Below, in pieces: positions 1 to 11,600 of a stretch of 64,000 nucleotides of DNA. The translations under genes were made by a program, and so were the position numbers. Position 1 is the stretch's first letter; every line of letters begins with the position of its first letter. The notes below the pieces were generated by a model, which saw nothing but the letters and a program-made list of their open reading frames with translations, made no database searches and was not told the DNA's origin. The stretch covers positions 50,604,331 through 50,668,330 of the forward strand of contig NC_052618.1 in assembly GCF_016545825.1 (NCBI RefSeq), read 5' to 3'. This DNA comes from Eucalyptus grandis. Its lineage: Eukaryota; Streptophyta; Magnoliopsida; Myrtales; Myrtaceae.

Positions 1-1250
1 GGGCCTGCATTGATCCCGTAGTGATCGTCTTCATTAGTGTTTCCACCGTGATGTGACTGGGAGGATCCGTCTTGATTTGTCTTGAGATTTGGAAGATCCA
101 CATTGTGATTCTTCCGCTTCCGAGAGCATTGTCCCGAGGATGTTGCAAAGAATCCTCTCTGTTTTGGACTGCTGCAAGTGCTTTGCACTTGCCATGGATT
201 TTTCCCCGTAGGAACGATGTATTTGATGGGGATGCGATTATTTGGGTTTTCGGCTCGGCTTTTAGCCATGTTTTAACCGATTAGCCGAGATCCTTGATCA
301 AAAACCTCGAATCCATCCCACCATTTTGTTTTGTATTTTCGGACAAGTACTGTACACCTGGTTTATTGGATGTATTGTATTCAAATTCCCACGCCGTTAC
401 CCAAGAGATTCTGAATATTATGAAGAAATGCAGGCATGGGAACCTTATATCATGAGGTGTTGGTATGAATTGTTCATGAAGACCTTGTATCCTTGTTTGA
501 CTATGGGGTGTAGTATTATGTCTAAAGGACCAAAGAGATCCCACCTGTGAGTCAAACCGGTTTGGTAAGCTTTGTCTTGGGAAGTTGTCTTTGAAGAATA
601 ATAACCGGGAGTGTTGGAAATTTGTATTCCGTCGAAAAAGACATTCCACCAAGCTTGTTGGTAGTCCCGGTATGTATATGAGGAGGAGTATGGCAAAGGC
701 TTTGGGTAAGTCCGGTTTGGAATTTTTCGGGGTGTATGGGGTGAGGCTCCCCATTGTGAGGGGTGTATGACTTTACTGATGGATATAGTGGAATAAAGGA
801 TGTTTTCTGTATTGTTTTTATCAGCAAAGTGAGTGAACCTTGCCGATTCTGTTTCCACTAAAATTTGCTCATAATAAGCAAGGGTTTTGTTTGTATTGTG
901 GGGTTTGAAAAGCCAATTTTTTGGAAATATGTTTTTTTGCAAATTTTATTGGATCTTCATCAAGAATCCGTCTTCCACGACTAATATTTTTTGGAAAGAT
1001 GTTTTGGGGAAAAATTTTGACCTTGAGAAGGAGGGGTTGCCCGAGGCCTAATAACCACCTCACTCGAAATTCTTTTGTATTCCGCTTGTTTTTGTGTAGC
1101 AAGCGGGAAGGATTTTTACTTACCTCTATGGCACCGGATGGCTCTTTCTTTACATTTTGTAAAGACTGGGCAAGTAGCAATATTGTTTCTTTTGGTAGTA
1201 TGTTGGCTAATTTGATTAAGGGCTAGCATGGGTTCGAGATGATATGGGTT
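1..1250 (-). pseudogene. Caulimovirid region downstream of RNase H, decayed
   Basis: Two overlapping minus-strand frames (445-942 and 281-754) share a stretch with the shorter patterns AYYEQIL, TYPKPLPY and YQQAWWNVFF. Conserved aromatic-rich sequence downstream of RNase H is known in several plant pararetroviruses. The frame changes near 450-560, and further frame changes and stops follow toward position 1. I place it by position and composition rather than by a named domain. No catalytic function is claimed. Confidence 0.5.
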
Positions 1251-1399
1251 ACGTTGTCAAAGGTGTTTATTTGTAAGAATGTCTGATTGTTTTCTGCCAT
1301 TTGGAGCCATGTCTTGACGGATGTTAAGCCTTTTTGGCTTTGGTGGTGTATTGAGGGTTCGGCAAAGTGGCTTTGCCTTTGCTTTTATCTTTGTCTTTT

Positions 1400-1800
1400 T
1401 GGGTCTTGGCATGATTGTATCCCCTGTAAGAATTCTCTTGTGAGAAAATCAGGTAATGAATTTGAAGAACCATTTATAAATTCAATGTCAAAATCGAATC
1501 TTTTGAAAGTATGGCTTGCCATCGGGCAAAAATTTGTTTTGATGCAATGTTTAAAACGTCTTTTGTAAACGCCTTTGGCTGATTTGCAATCAATCCTCAA
1601 GATGAATTTTTGATTTAATAAATCTCCTTGGAATTTTGATATAGATAAAACTATAGCAAGTATTTCTTTTTTGATTGTCGAATAATTTTTGTTGAGTGGA
1701 ATTCCAATGTTTTGAAATGAACTCGAACAACTTGTTCTTTGTTGTTATTGACTTGTTTGAGAATACCACCATATCCTAATTCTCGAGGCATCTGTTTCAA
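1400..1800 (-). pseudogene. Caulimovirid RNase H domain remnant
   Basis: The frame at 1385-1600 contains FDFDIEFINGSSNSLPDF followed by LTREFLQG. This is the characteristic end of the caulimovirid RNase H domain, just before the downstream region. The domain would degrade the RNA strand of the RNA-DNA hybrid during reverse transcription. Its N-terminal half (about 1600-1800) is in another frame and interrupted by stops, so the catalytic carboxylates cannot all be placed in one frame. It lies directly downstream of the RT remnant, as expected. Confidence 0.75.
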
Positions 1801-1848
1801 CTATTTTGAAAGTGGAAGGGTCAGCAAGGTGTAAGCATGGTATATCTT

Positions 1849-2600
1849 TTACATGCATTTTGATTTGTTTGACAATGTCTGTATGGACAGATGTCCAGGG
1901 TGGAGGATCCTTTCGTAACCTTTGGTGTAAGGTTTACAAAGGATATTTATATTTGGAAAGAAATCTAAAATATAATTGAGACTACCCAAAAACCTTTGTA
2001 ATTGAGTTTTGTCTTTGATCTCATCAGGGAATTTATCGGTAAAAGAGATTGATCTTTCAATGGGGGTTATAGTATTTAAATGAATGTAATGACCTAAGAA
2101 TCTAATCTTGGTTTTGAAGAGTGCAATTTTAGTGGGAGAAACTACAAGACCATTTTGTATTATTATTTTTATGAAAGTAGATAAATGTTTGAAATGTTGT
2201 TCTATATTGGAAGAAAATACTAGAACATCATCTATATAAACTATGATGTATTCTCGAATACGGGTTGAAAATCTCATTCATAATTCTTTGGAATTCGAAG
2301 GGGCATTTTGAGGCCGAATGGCATAACATTCCATTCATATTGGCCAAAAGGTACTTGTAAAGGCTGTCTTGTATTTATCCTTATCATCGACCCGTATTTG
2401 CTTAATCCCGACTTCATGTCAAATTTTGAAAATATTTTTGATCTACAAAGTCTGTTTAGCAAATCTTTTTATTGGGTATAGGATATCTTATCCACCTAAG
2501 GGCTGTATTAAGAGGTTTATAATTAATGACTAACTGGGAACTCCTCTTTCAAGTTCAGCATTTTTATTGACATAAAAGCAGAACAACTCCAAGGTGATTG
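1849..2600 (-). pseudogene. Caulimovirid reverse transcriptase remnant
   Basis: Two adjacent frames carry RT motifs in order. At 2274-2462 are SKFDMKSG and VPFGQYEWNVMPFGL. At 1849-2277 are YIDDVLVFS (the YxDD active site), the FLGHYI block and LQRFLGSLNYI of the thumb/connection region. The palm catalytic pair D-D in YIDD is still present. A frameshift near 2275 and one between the motifs at 2350-2420 break the domain. Spacing agrees with a viral RT of ordinary length. It shows homology only; the copy is inactive. Confidence 0.88.
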
Positions 2601-3199
2601 GCTTTTTCTTATGAGTTTTTATCTAAGAGATCTTGTATTTCGCTGATGAATTTCAAGACTTCTTGGTTCATTTGTGTTGGGCGAGCCTTGGTAGGTATTT
2701 TTTGTTTTCGTAAAAGTCATGTTCATAAGGTAAATCAACGATATGTTTTTTCTTTCCCAAAAGGCATTGGGTAGAGTAGAACATATAGTTTTTTCTATGT
2801 GTTTTTGAAGGGAAGCTATTTTCTCTATGATGTTTGGTTTTATAAGATGTTCTTCTATTCTTTTGAATTCTAAATCTTCTTTTAAGAATTCGAGTTGATT
2901 TTCTTTGTCTTTTATGAGGCAATTTATTTCTGAAATAGAATGTTCTTGTAAAATATTTAGGCTTTTCTTTTGTGGTTTTGTTATGAAGTTGAAGGTGATT
3001 TTTCTATTTAGAGCATGGGTTTCAATACCTTCGTTAGTAACGTAAAAGGTTGTATTAGTTGTATGAAAGGAGTTCCAAGAATTACTTGTTGCCTCATATT
3101 TTTAACTAAAAGAAAAGAGGTTTTATAAGACATTTGGTCTTTTATTATTAGAGCTTCGGGTAACTTGTATTGTATATTCGTTTGTCTCCGAGGCTGATT

Positions 3200-3385
3200 T
3201 TAAGGATTCTTAAGTTTTATCAAAGTATCTTGTTGGAACAAGGCCTTCCTTGATACAATTGAGGTCAGCCCCGTATCAAAGAGTGCCGTTGTTTCAATAA
3301 TATACTCATTATTGATTTTTATTTTAATATTTATTATCCATTTCCTAGATGTGATTTCGTTAATAACATAAGAAAGGTGGATCAA
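3200..3385 (-). pseudogene. Caulimovirid aspartic protease remnant
   Basis: A 61-codon open stretch contains ALFDTGLTSIVS. It has the D-T-G active-site triplet of retroviral-type aspartic proteases in a beta-strand context, placed between the capsid and RT remnants. The enzyme would cut the polyprotein. Only the N-terminal half including the active Asp is readable here; the rest (2930-3200) is frame-broken. Assignment rests on the DTG motif plus gene order. Confidence 0.65.
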
Positions 3386-3636
3386 GTATTTGGGGTACTA
3401 GTGATTTCATTTTGGTTATCAATATTTGTTTTTCCTTTTATGACAAGAGACTTTATATTAGAAATTTCTTGTTTCATTTCTGATTGGGTTTCTTTTAAGG
3501 CTTGTATTTCCAATTTTTGTTGTTTTATTTCATTTTGAAGGTCATTAATATTTATGGGTCTAGATTGGGGTTTTTTGTTTCTATTTAGAATGTCTCTAAG
3601 ATTGTAAGAAGTATTAGGCTTGGAAGTAATATTCAT
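3382..3636 (-). pseudogene. Coiled-coil linker between caulimovirid capsid and protease
   Basis: An 84-codon stretch is rich in Glu, Lys, Gln and Ile with heptad-like spacing (IKQQKLEIQALKETQSEM). This predicts a coiled coil. It lies directly upstream of the protease frame, and the two frames overlap by four bases. Coiled coils are known in virion-associated or linker segments of pararetrovirus polyproteins. Its function here is inference. Confidence 0.45.
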
Positions 3637-3899
3637 AGAAGAGTGTAGTCTATCTAAGTATTCTTTTTTGGCTTCGTGGTCAAGTATTTTGTCGGCAGTC
3701 GAGAAGGAATTCTTCTTCTTTAGTTAAGACGTTTACTTCAGAATGGGTTTTCTGGTGAAGCATCTTCGTATTCGGATTCGAAGAGAATTCTATCTCATTA
3801 ATCAAGACCTTCTTCCTCAAGAAGTTCATCAGGAAGAAGTATCATCATTTTCTATGAAGATGTTATTTAAGCGATTAAGAGTATTGTCATCTAAAGAAA

Positions 3900-4700
3900 G
3901 TTCATTCAATTTTTTGTTAATCCTACAATATTTTGAAATATGACCTTTTCTACCACAAGAATAGCATTTAATGTCTTTAAAATTTTTTCTATCGATTGAG
4001 GTCTATTTTGGTTATTCTCTTGTCTTTGTTTGTTTCTACGAAATGGAGGTCTTTTGTGATGTTTCTTTGTTTCCTTTTCAGGAGGACAAGTTCCCTTACA
4101 TTTTGATTTTGTTTTTTCATTATAAGAGGGGTCGTATTGAGCACAAAAATCTCCTAGACTTCTATTGGTGAGGGATTGTTCTTCCTTGAGTTGTCTTTGT
4201 AATTTGATTGTATTACACATTTGGGTTCCTTGTTTATAAACATAAGAGACTATTTCTCCATAAGAAAGGAGATCATAAGGAATTTGACCACTATAATCTT
4301 CTCTAATTTTATCTCTAACTTGGTCACCTATAATCTGAGGTAAACCGGCTAAGAATTTTTCTTTCCAAAAGGGTTGATTGCAGTCGGGTCTAATAAGAAC
4401 CCTTTGAAAGAAAAGCTCTTTGTATTCTCTAAATCTTCCTAAGGATTTGCACGCATATTGGAAAGGAGATCTTGGTTTCTATCCCTAATGTGTGAAGGAT
4501 CTCCTACAAAGTGTTGTGAAATAGAATAGATAAGGGTATTGACCGCATCTTGGATGAGATGTCCTTGATCATCATCCATGCGTTGACCAAAATCATCTAC
4601 CTTATAAGCAAGTTAAAATTTGTGTCTTTTGTTCATCCTGTCGGTAGTTATCCCACCAACCTTTTAGTTGTCCAAGAATCCGGCTACTAAAAGATTAGCA
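3900..4700 (-). pseudogene. Caulimovirid capsid (coat) domain with CCHC zinc knuckle
   Basis: On the minus strand at about 3915-3965 a clear zinc knuckle CYSCGRKGHISKYC (CX2CX4HX4C) can be read. It is preceded by a Lys/Arg-rich stretch (KKHHKRPPFRRNKQRQ) at about 4000-4090. This basic-then-knuckle arrangement is the RNA-binding end of pararetrovirus coat proteins. The knuckle and the basic stretch are in different frames, so at least one frameshift separates them. Upstream capsid sequence to about 4700 is fragmentary, with stops. Confidence 0.75.
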
Positions 4701-4949
4701 ACAGCATGGTCGAAACATCTTGCTGTGTTTTGTAAGCATTAGCAAGCATCACCATGTTGTTAAGGATGTTCATAATATTGGTTTTCGCAACACCATCAAT
4801 GTTCCATTCATAGATGGCGTCGGAGAGTATTTATTCTGTATTTTTTTGCGATGATTCTTCTTGGGCAATGTCTGGTGGGGTAGCTCTACTATAATAAAGC
4901 TTCGAGGTTGTCTCCACTGAGTCTGTTAATTTCATTGAGCGGACTCATT

Positions 4950-6050
4950 CGGAATTGCCAGAGTGTTTGGTCGTGGTACTAATAGTGGGTTGGTCTGAGT
5001 GTCTTTAATGATAAGATTCTCGAATTTAGGAGTGTCTAGTATAGATCGAGGTTCTAACTTTGATTTTCCTAAGAGTTTTTTCTTTTGTTCTATAGCTTTG
5101 GCAAACTCGGGCTAAGATTTTTGGAAATTCGAAGGCTTTAAAAATGGGTTTTTGAGTGTGTCGGCTTGAGGTGAAATAAGCCGAGTGGGATTTCAGTATG
5201 GTGGATTCTATCCTATTCAATCAAGTTTTCCTAAGGTTACTAAATGTTGATTAGTAAAATTGTTTTGTTCAATAACTTTGTGGGTGTATAGAGAGTCTCC
5301 TTTGTCCGGAAGCCTAAAGGGAGTGGCTGTAACCTCGCTATCTCCATGCTGAATTTTTATTCTTCTAAGGGGTGGATGATTGGATTCTATGGTTTCACCA
5401 TTATCAAGTTTCCATTTGTAATGATGATCTAAAACAAATATTTCTTTTGGTTCGAGGAATTGTTCTTTCTAACCAATCAAAGAAAAATATATGGACTTCA
5501 TATTCATATATGTAGTCGTAATATTTTTGTTTGATGTCTTTTGCTTTATCGGCAAAGGTTTTGAAGAACCATTCTCCGATTTGTTTGTTATTTTCTAATT
5601 AAACTCTTTGTTAAGAAAAGTTTTGTTTGGCTCAAACATTAAGCTCAGCATCTATCATTTCAGAATAAGTAGGAGAATGATAAAACATTAAAAGCGGAAA
5701 GACTATTATCTATCATTTGTCAAGAGGAATAAGTGGAAGGAGAATGTATCATGAGTGGAGAATGATTTTCTGAGGGATGGTGAGGACTGAGGAAGATTGG
5801 GATTAAGATCTACCGACCTTTTTTGTTGACTAGATCTTGAATCGAATGATCTTTCTGGGGAAATCTAATGGTCACTCTTCCTTCTGATGTTGAATGACAT
5901 TAGTAGGTTCTGTATTTTGAACAACTTGTTATCTAATCCTCGGTAAAGTAACTAATTAGATCTAGGAATTGTTGTATTTGTTCGTTTGAAGGAGAAGGCC
6001 AAGACATAGGCACTTATTTCTAGGAATATCATCATAAAAATCTTAGACCC
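4950..6050 (-). pseudogene. Caulimovirid N-terminal polyprotein region (movement-protein side), decayed
   Basis: Minus-strand fragments such as 5026-5220 (FEFPKILARVCQSY) and short readable pieces at 5440-5640 sit where the movement-protein and linker regions precede the capsid in caulimovirids. I could not identify a movement-protein core motif in one frame. The call therefore depends on position within the element. Interruptions are frequent. The left boundary with flanking AT-rich DNA is near 6050 but not sharply defined. Confidence 0.4.
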
Positions 6051-6060
6051 TTCACGGAAG

Positions 6061-7180
6061 CTCATCCCTCTCATAATAAGATCTCTAATATCGACGAAAA
6101 AGGGGTAGAAAGAGCGGTCAATGGTGGCGGTCTCCTTTAATATATATATATATGTATATGGTGGTTTGAATTTCTGATTAAGATAAAATTGAATATGATA
6201 ATATATGAAATCTATAGATTTTGTTTTATCATATCTACCTGTTTAATGAATCATAGTAATGAAGTTGAACATACTTAGATCTTATTATGTACATTATTTG
6301 ATATGAACAACATATTAGTGTGAATAAACCTAAAAAGCTCATAAACAAAAGGGTAAAAATCTCTCACAACACTTTTGCCTACTTTATTTTTATTTGCTTT
6401 TTTTCCTCACTCTTTTTAATTATTTTTTATTTCTTTTTTCCTTTCATCATTCTCTAATAAAATTTTATTAAATAGTAAATTGTACTAATATACCTAAAAA
6501 TACCAAAAATATGTAATAAAATAAAATATATATATTGAATTTATATTATAAGATAAAAATTAAATTTGAATATATAAGTAAAAATAAAATAAAATTAAAA
6601 AACTAAATTGTTATTTTTATTTTGAATATAATCTTAATTTTATCAATTTAAAAAGTTTATTATTCGAGAAAAATGATTTTCTTATTATGAATATTAAAGA
6701 TTATATCCACTTTTATCTCACTTTCCTCATATGATAATTTTATCCGTGCTATATATTATATTTGATTTTATCCTAACTTAAGTAGGTACCAAATGTGAAA
6801 TATATATAATCTTAAATTTTATCTTGATTGCTAAACGCAGCTTTTAGAGTTACCATAAGAGTTCTATACCCATTAAGGAATATTCAGTTTAAGTTGCAAT
6901 CTAACTACATTACTTATGACTCAAAGGTCTAAAATTAATGAACTCGCCACCACGATTCTATCAAGGTACTAGGGGTTAAGAGGACTATCCATACAAGGCA
7001 TGCTAGGACGAGCCATAAAGAAATTCTCTCGCGACCTAAATTAAACTCGTGACCTTGCATAAGACAAAACGGTTATTTGTTTAGTTGTCACGCGTGTGTT
7101 TATACCTCATCATTAGAGACATAAAAAGGGGGCGGAAAAAGGGAATAAAACATTAATATGTCACTTTGGGGAAAGATCCG
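6061..7180. other. AT-rich intergenic DNA, no gene seen
   Basis: Very A/T-rich sequence with a short (TA)n run near 6139-6154 and no readable coding stretch. The part next to the viral element could contain its leader or promoter, but nothing diagnostic such as a tRNA-Met primer site was recognised. Composition shifts at about 7100 towards the upstream region of the exonuclease gene. Confidence 0.6.
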
Positions 7181-7189
7181 GTGGGGCCC

Positions 7190-8602
7190 ACCACGAGTTC
7201 TTCAATTTGTCAGGTGCCCCGATTAAATTAGGGTTTCATTTCTCTCTCCACTTCTTGCCCAACCAGATGCGACTCGGAAGCTCGCTGATCACGAGTCGCG
7301 TTCTCCGGTAATGACTCGCTTGTGTTCTTCCGATTCGTCGTTCGCGTCTTTTCCATCCGTTGGTCGCTGCATCATTTGCTATTTTTGGTTCTCTTCTTGC
7401 TGCTGCATTGGTCGAAGGAGCAATTTGTCGCTTGATTCCGTTGCCTGCTGTGGATTTTGAGCTTAGGTTCGTTGTCGGTCTATGTGCAGAAGGGTTCATT
7501 GGGTAAATGAGGGGGGAGAGAGGAGAGGGGATGACTTGATTTGGCCCGAAATGGAGTTACTGGGGGATGTTTCGGAGACGGCGGGATGAGGTTGAAGTGT
7601 TTTTGCTCTCGTCGGAGTGACTTTTTGAGTGCGTGATGCGAGAATAGCGGCGGCTGCTTGGTTTGAGTTCGTTGATTTTGCGATACTTCCCAGTTCAATT
7701 AGCTTCTGTTGTTGAGCACTTTATGGCGACTGAGCTTAGCTTGTGTGTTGGATGATTCTTTAGCTGGCAGCCTGGCACTTCTTAGAGTCTCGTTTTACAT
7801 ATTATGTAGAGGAAAGCAGTAAAAAAGTTGCAGTTTTAAGGAATCATGTGAGACGTGTTGTGCTCGAACTCTGTCAATTATCATTCTTGTCGTCTGGTGC
7901 AGTGTTTCCTCGAGCATGAGGTAATTTGGTGTTTTTCCATGGTACTTGCTGTAGGTTGGCTAGTTTTAACCAAGTAATGGCATGAGTATGACCACTTCAA
8001 TCGTACTTTAAGGGCACGTTTGTTTGGACTTAAATAAAAGGTTTCCCGCCAAAATTTAAGCTATTATTCAAATTTCGGAAAATTACGAAAAAGTTATATG
8101 TGAATGTACATGTCAACATATGAGTACGGTGAAAGTTTCATGAGTTTCGCATTTATAAAAAGTTAAAAGTGTGTGAGCTGCAATATATAGATTAAGCAAA
8201 AATAAAAACATAGAAGTCATTCCTGACATGCCCAAAGCTTGGACAGGTTTAACAGCTTTTTCTTCTAGTTCTGCCTAGGTTCCTCAAAGCCTGCTTGAAC
8301 TTCCCCACCTTGGTTCAATCGCAGAGGACATCCAATCCAATTGCTAAATTGGCTTCTTTGTTTTTCTGTCTCTTTAACTTGGTTGAATTCTGCCTCTTTG
8401 GTCTTGGTGCATAGAAATGAACCTTCAGATGAAGTTTCTTTGTTTGGAGAATTGATAGCAACTTTTTTTGGTGAATGGTTATGAGAGTACTTGGAGTGTG
8501 TGATTTTTGGTTCTGGCTGCTCTGTCGTTCTTATGGATGATAAACAGGACTCTGTATGATGCTTGTTATCTGAAAACCAATGTTTTTATTCTTTGTGGGA
8601 CA
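7190..8602 (+). promoter_or_regulatory. 5' leader and probable 5'-UTR intron of the exonuclease gene
   Basis: A telo-box-like ttagggttt lies at 7228-7236, next to a pyrimidine-rich stretch (7240-7255), a common layout at plant transcription starts. A donor-like CG/GTAATG occurs at about 7306. The coding start at 8614 lies 11 bases after a good acceptor (ggacag, ending 8602). A 5'-UTR intron of about 1.3 kb is the simplest reading. A TATA-like cataaaaag is at about 7121. Exact start and donor are inferred; transcript data would fix them. Confidence 0.5.
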
Positions 8603-8613
8603 GTTCTGCTTCC

Positions 8614-11600
8614 ATGGGATGGAACGATAAAATCGTCAAGCAGCCGGAAGAGGAAAATCATGAATCGTGGACCCTAACTCTACACTCTCTGTCTGATTTA
8701 TCCCACATTTCGCCAATTGTATTCTTGTACCTCATTAAAGAATGTTATGCTTCTGGTATAAGAATGCCTTCCCCTTCAAAAGTCTCTTGCCACGTTTATA
8801 TTCTCCATTTTCCCTTAGTGGTATTTCACATCATATGCAGTATATGCGAGCAAATGACTTTTCTAGTGTTCCTATATGTATCAGATGATCGACTTACCTG
8901 CACCTTCTGGTTTTACGTCAACTTTTTCTTTAACTTCTCTTCCAAAGATGAGGCTCTTCTTTAGATGCTAGTTTTATTCTAAGAACAAGCTGAAGTTTTG
9001 AGCCATGTAAGACAATTGTCCTCAAATCTCAGCAATTAGAGGACACACATGCAGTACATTGTGCATCTCAGTATTTACAACTACTGTCACACTGCACATA
9101 GCATTACACTTTTTGATGAGGAATAATTGGTCATTTACTGGATGTTGCTATCCTTCAGTCTTTTCATAGATGCTTGGAATCCCCTTGGTTTATGGCTATC
9201 TGGACTTCGTTTCTTAGAGATATTGCCTTTTGTTCTAATGCTTAGGTACCTTGAAGGCAACTAGGAAGTTCGGGGCACTTCAACATCAAGTTCATCAAGT
9301 ATTAAATAATGGGCCCCGACCTGGACCTGCTACTTTTGTTATACACTGTCTCTATGCACTACCCATATTTGACATTTACTGTGAGGGATTCAGTCACTTG
9401 ATAATATCTTCTCTCCGTCGTTTTCTGAAAGCTAACCTTGCGGACTCCATGCAAGCAAAGGACTTAGCTGCGCATTTATTTGTTGATATGGTTCAGGGTT
9501 ATGTATATCATGATGAGAGGATACTTGTGAAGATAGTAGAAGTGTATGATGTGAGACTGACAAACCTTGAGAATGTTATATGCCAACTTAAAGCTACAGA
9601 CATTAACTTTAGACAAGTCACTGCATTGACATTTCTTGAGCAATATATTTTCAAGTTGATAAAGTCCCAGTCCTATATGACAGCAGTGACTCTATTGGAG
9701 CACTTTTCTATTCACCAATTTGGGAAATCCTTCCTTCTTGCTATGATGGAAAAGAAAGAATTTAGGGCTGCAGAGAAGTGGGCCACATTTATGGGCAAGC
9801 CAATGTTATGTCTACTTGTCCAGGAATATATAGACAGACAAATGCTGAAGTATGCTTATGTGACAATAAAGAAAAACAATCTCCGGCAAGGAATTTGCTG
9901 ATGTATATCATCAATGTAAAGAAAGGTACTTCTTTGCTGTTAAAATTTTCTGGAAGTGACATTTGCTTTAGATTTATTTATTATGTTGCTGATAGTGCAT
10001 GGAAATCCAAATTTCTTACTGCAGCCATTGTATTGAGAACAGCAAGACTAATTTATTCTTTTGTAGTTCAATGAAGCAGCTAGCAGAAAAAGGGTGTTGG
10101 GATGTTGCTGAGTCAAAGGCAAAGGGTGATATACAGCTCATTGAATACCTGGTATTAGTCTAAAATGCTTTGTTCCAACTGTGGCATCTTTCTTTAGATG
10201 AACTTGAAGTTGTATGATTTTAAGTTGCAACTTTAGTAGATTTGTATCAATCTTTTGAGGTTGGCAGTTTGGCCTTCTACAGGGGTTCCTCAAATAGTTT
10301 TATCAGTCCTGTGTCCTGTCTTTCTTAGGAACGGGTATTGGCAGAACTGTTTCAGTAATCGCACGTTTTATCTCCTGCTATTGGACTTTGGTGCAATGTC
10401 TAATGGTTCTTGGTCCTTTCATAGAGAAATGTGATTAATTTTCTAGTCATAAGTATGTCTTCTGATGTAACTATAGCATTTGAGCTGTGTACATAAATGA
10501 TATCTTGTGGCTTGAGCAAGCAATTCCTGTGGTACCACCTCCTCCTTTGTGATGAACATTTGTCCTATTACTGTTGTTCTTTCCTCCTTGCCTTTGCCTT
10601 TTCCCGAAGGTGATGTTTAAGTTTTGAAATAACATATTACCAGTAGCTGTCGTTAGACATAAAGAAGGGAGACTTTACGTGCTTTTGTTTATTCTATTAA
10701 GATTTTTCTCTTCCACTTTAAAGGTCTATTTGGCAATGGAAGCTGGTTATCCAGAAAAAGTTGATGAATTGTGTGATCAATACTCTCTTCAAGGTTTTCC
10801 AAAAGCCAAAGGTGTGCCAACATCTATTATGTTTGCCAATATATTAGGATAAACATATTGCTGTAATTTCTTTTCTCCAACCTGTAAGTTTAGAAAACTA
10901 TGTTGTTGCACTAGTTTTGCTGAAACAGTTTTTTGTCAGTCACTGCTGTGATCGGAACCTCTATTGTGCTACTAGAATCCAACTACATGCCTCAAGTAGG
11001 TTACTGGGAACCTTAGATAAGGTTTCTTCCTGCTTTGTTTGCATAAAGTACCTGGACTATGCATAAGATACTATAGGCACAGTTAACGAGGTGTTGGCAT
11101 TCTTGTCTATTGAGTTAAGTATGGGGCAATTGCATTGGTCAATGTAGATGGCTATCTTTGTTCGAATATACCTTCTAATGTGAATATCTTTATCAATATA
11201 TTGCTTGCATTTTGTCAGAGAATGTGGCAAACTGATTGGGATTCTTATGGCCAGTATATTGTTATTCGGTGAACTGAATGGATGTTTTGCTTACGTTCTC
11301 TTGTTGTTATAACTTGTAAATCTTGGTTTGAGTTGTATCTGGGGAAGTGCTGAAGTCATTATGTCTCAAAAATTGCTGAATCATTTGATATCTTGAATCT
11401 GACAGTTGCATCTGCAATTAGGTCTCTAGTTCTCCATGACTGAGGAAAAGAATAGTTCTGCTTGTGCCTGATGATCTAAAATCATATGCTTGCCATATTA
11501 TGTGGACCTTGAAAAGTTTTTAGTAGACCTTCGTATACGTTGGGTATTAAACTTCTCTGATAAATGTGTATTCTGTTGCACTATCATCAGTATGGTGTAA

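Larger units (their letters stand above)
1..6060 (-). mobile_element. Endogenous caulimovirid (pararetrovirus) copy, inactivated, C-terminal end cut by the window edge
   Basis: Reading from about 6050 down to 1 on the minus strand, recognisable pieces appear in the order of a Caulimoviridae polyprotein: N-terminal/movement region, capsid with zinc knuckle, aspartic protease, reverse transcriptase, RNase H, then a C-terminal region. No integrase or LTR was seen, which separates it from Ty3-type retrotransposons. The copy is split by many stops and frameshifts, with no open stretch over about 165 codons, so it cannot express a polyprotein as it stands. A single long polyprotein order with the movement region first resembles petuviruses and florendoviruses; the genus is inference. 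The element probably continues left of position 1. Confidence 0.88.

Noticed and set aside
7236..7698. Minus-strand open frames in the exonuclease leader
   Set aside because: They lie opposite the GC-rich 5' leader, with no domain and atypical composition.
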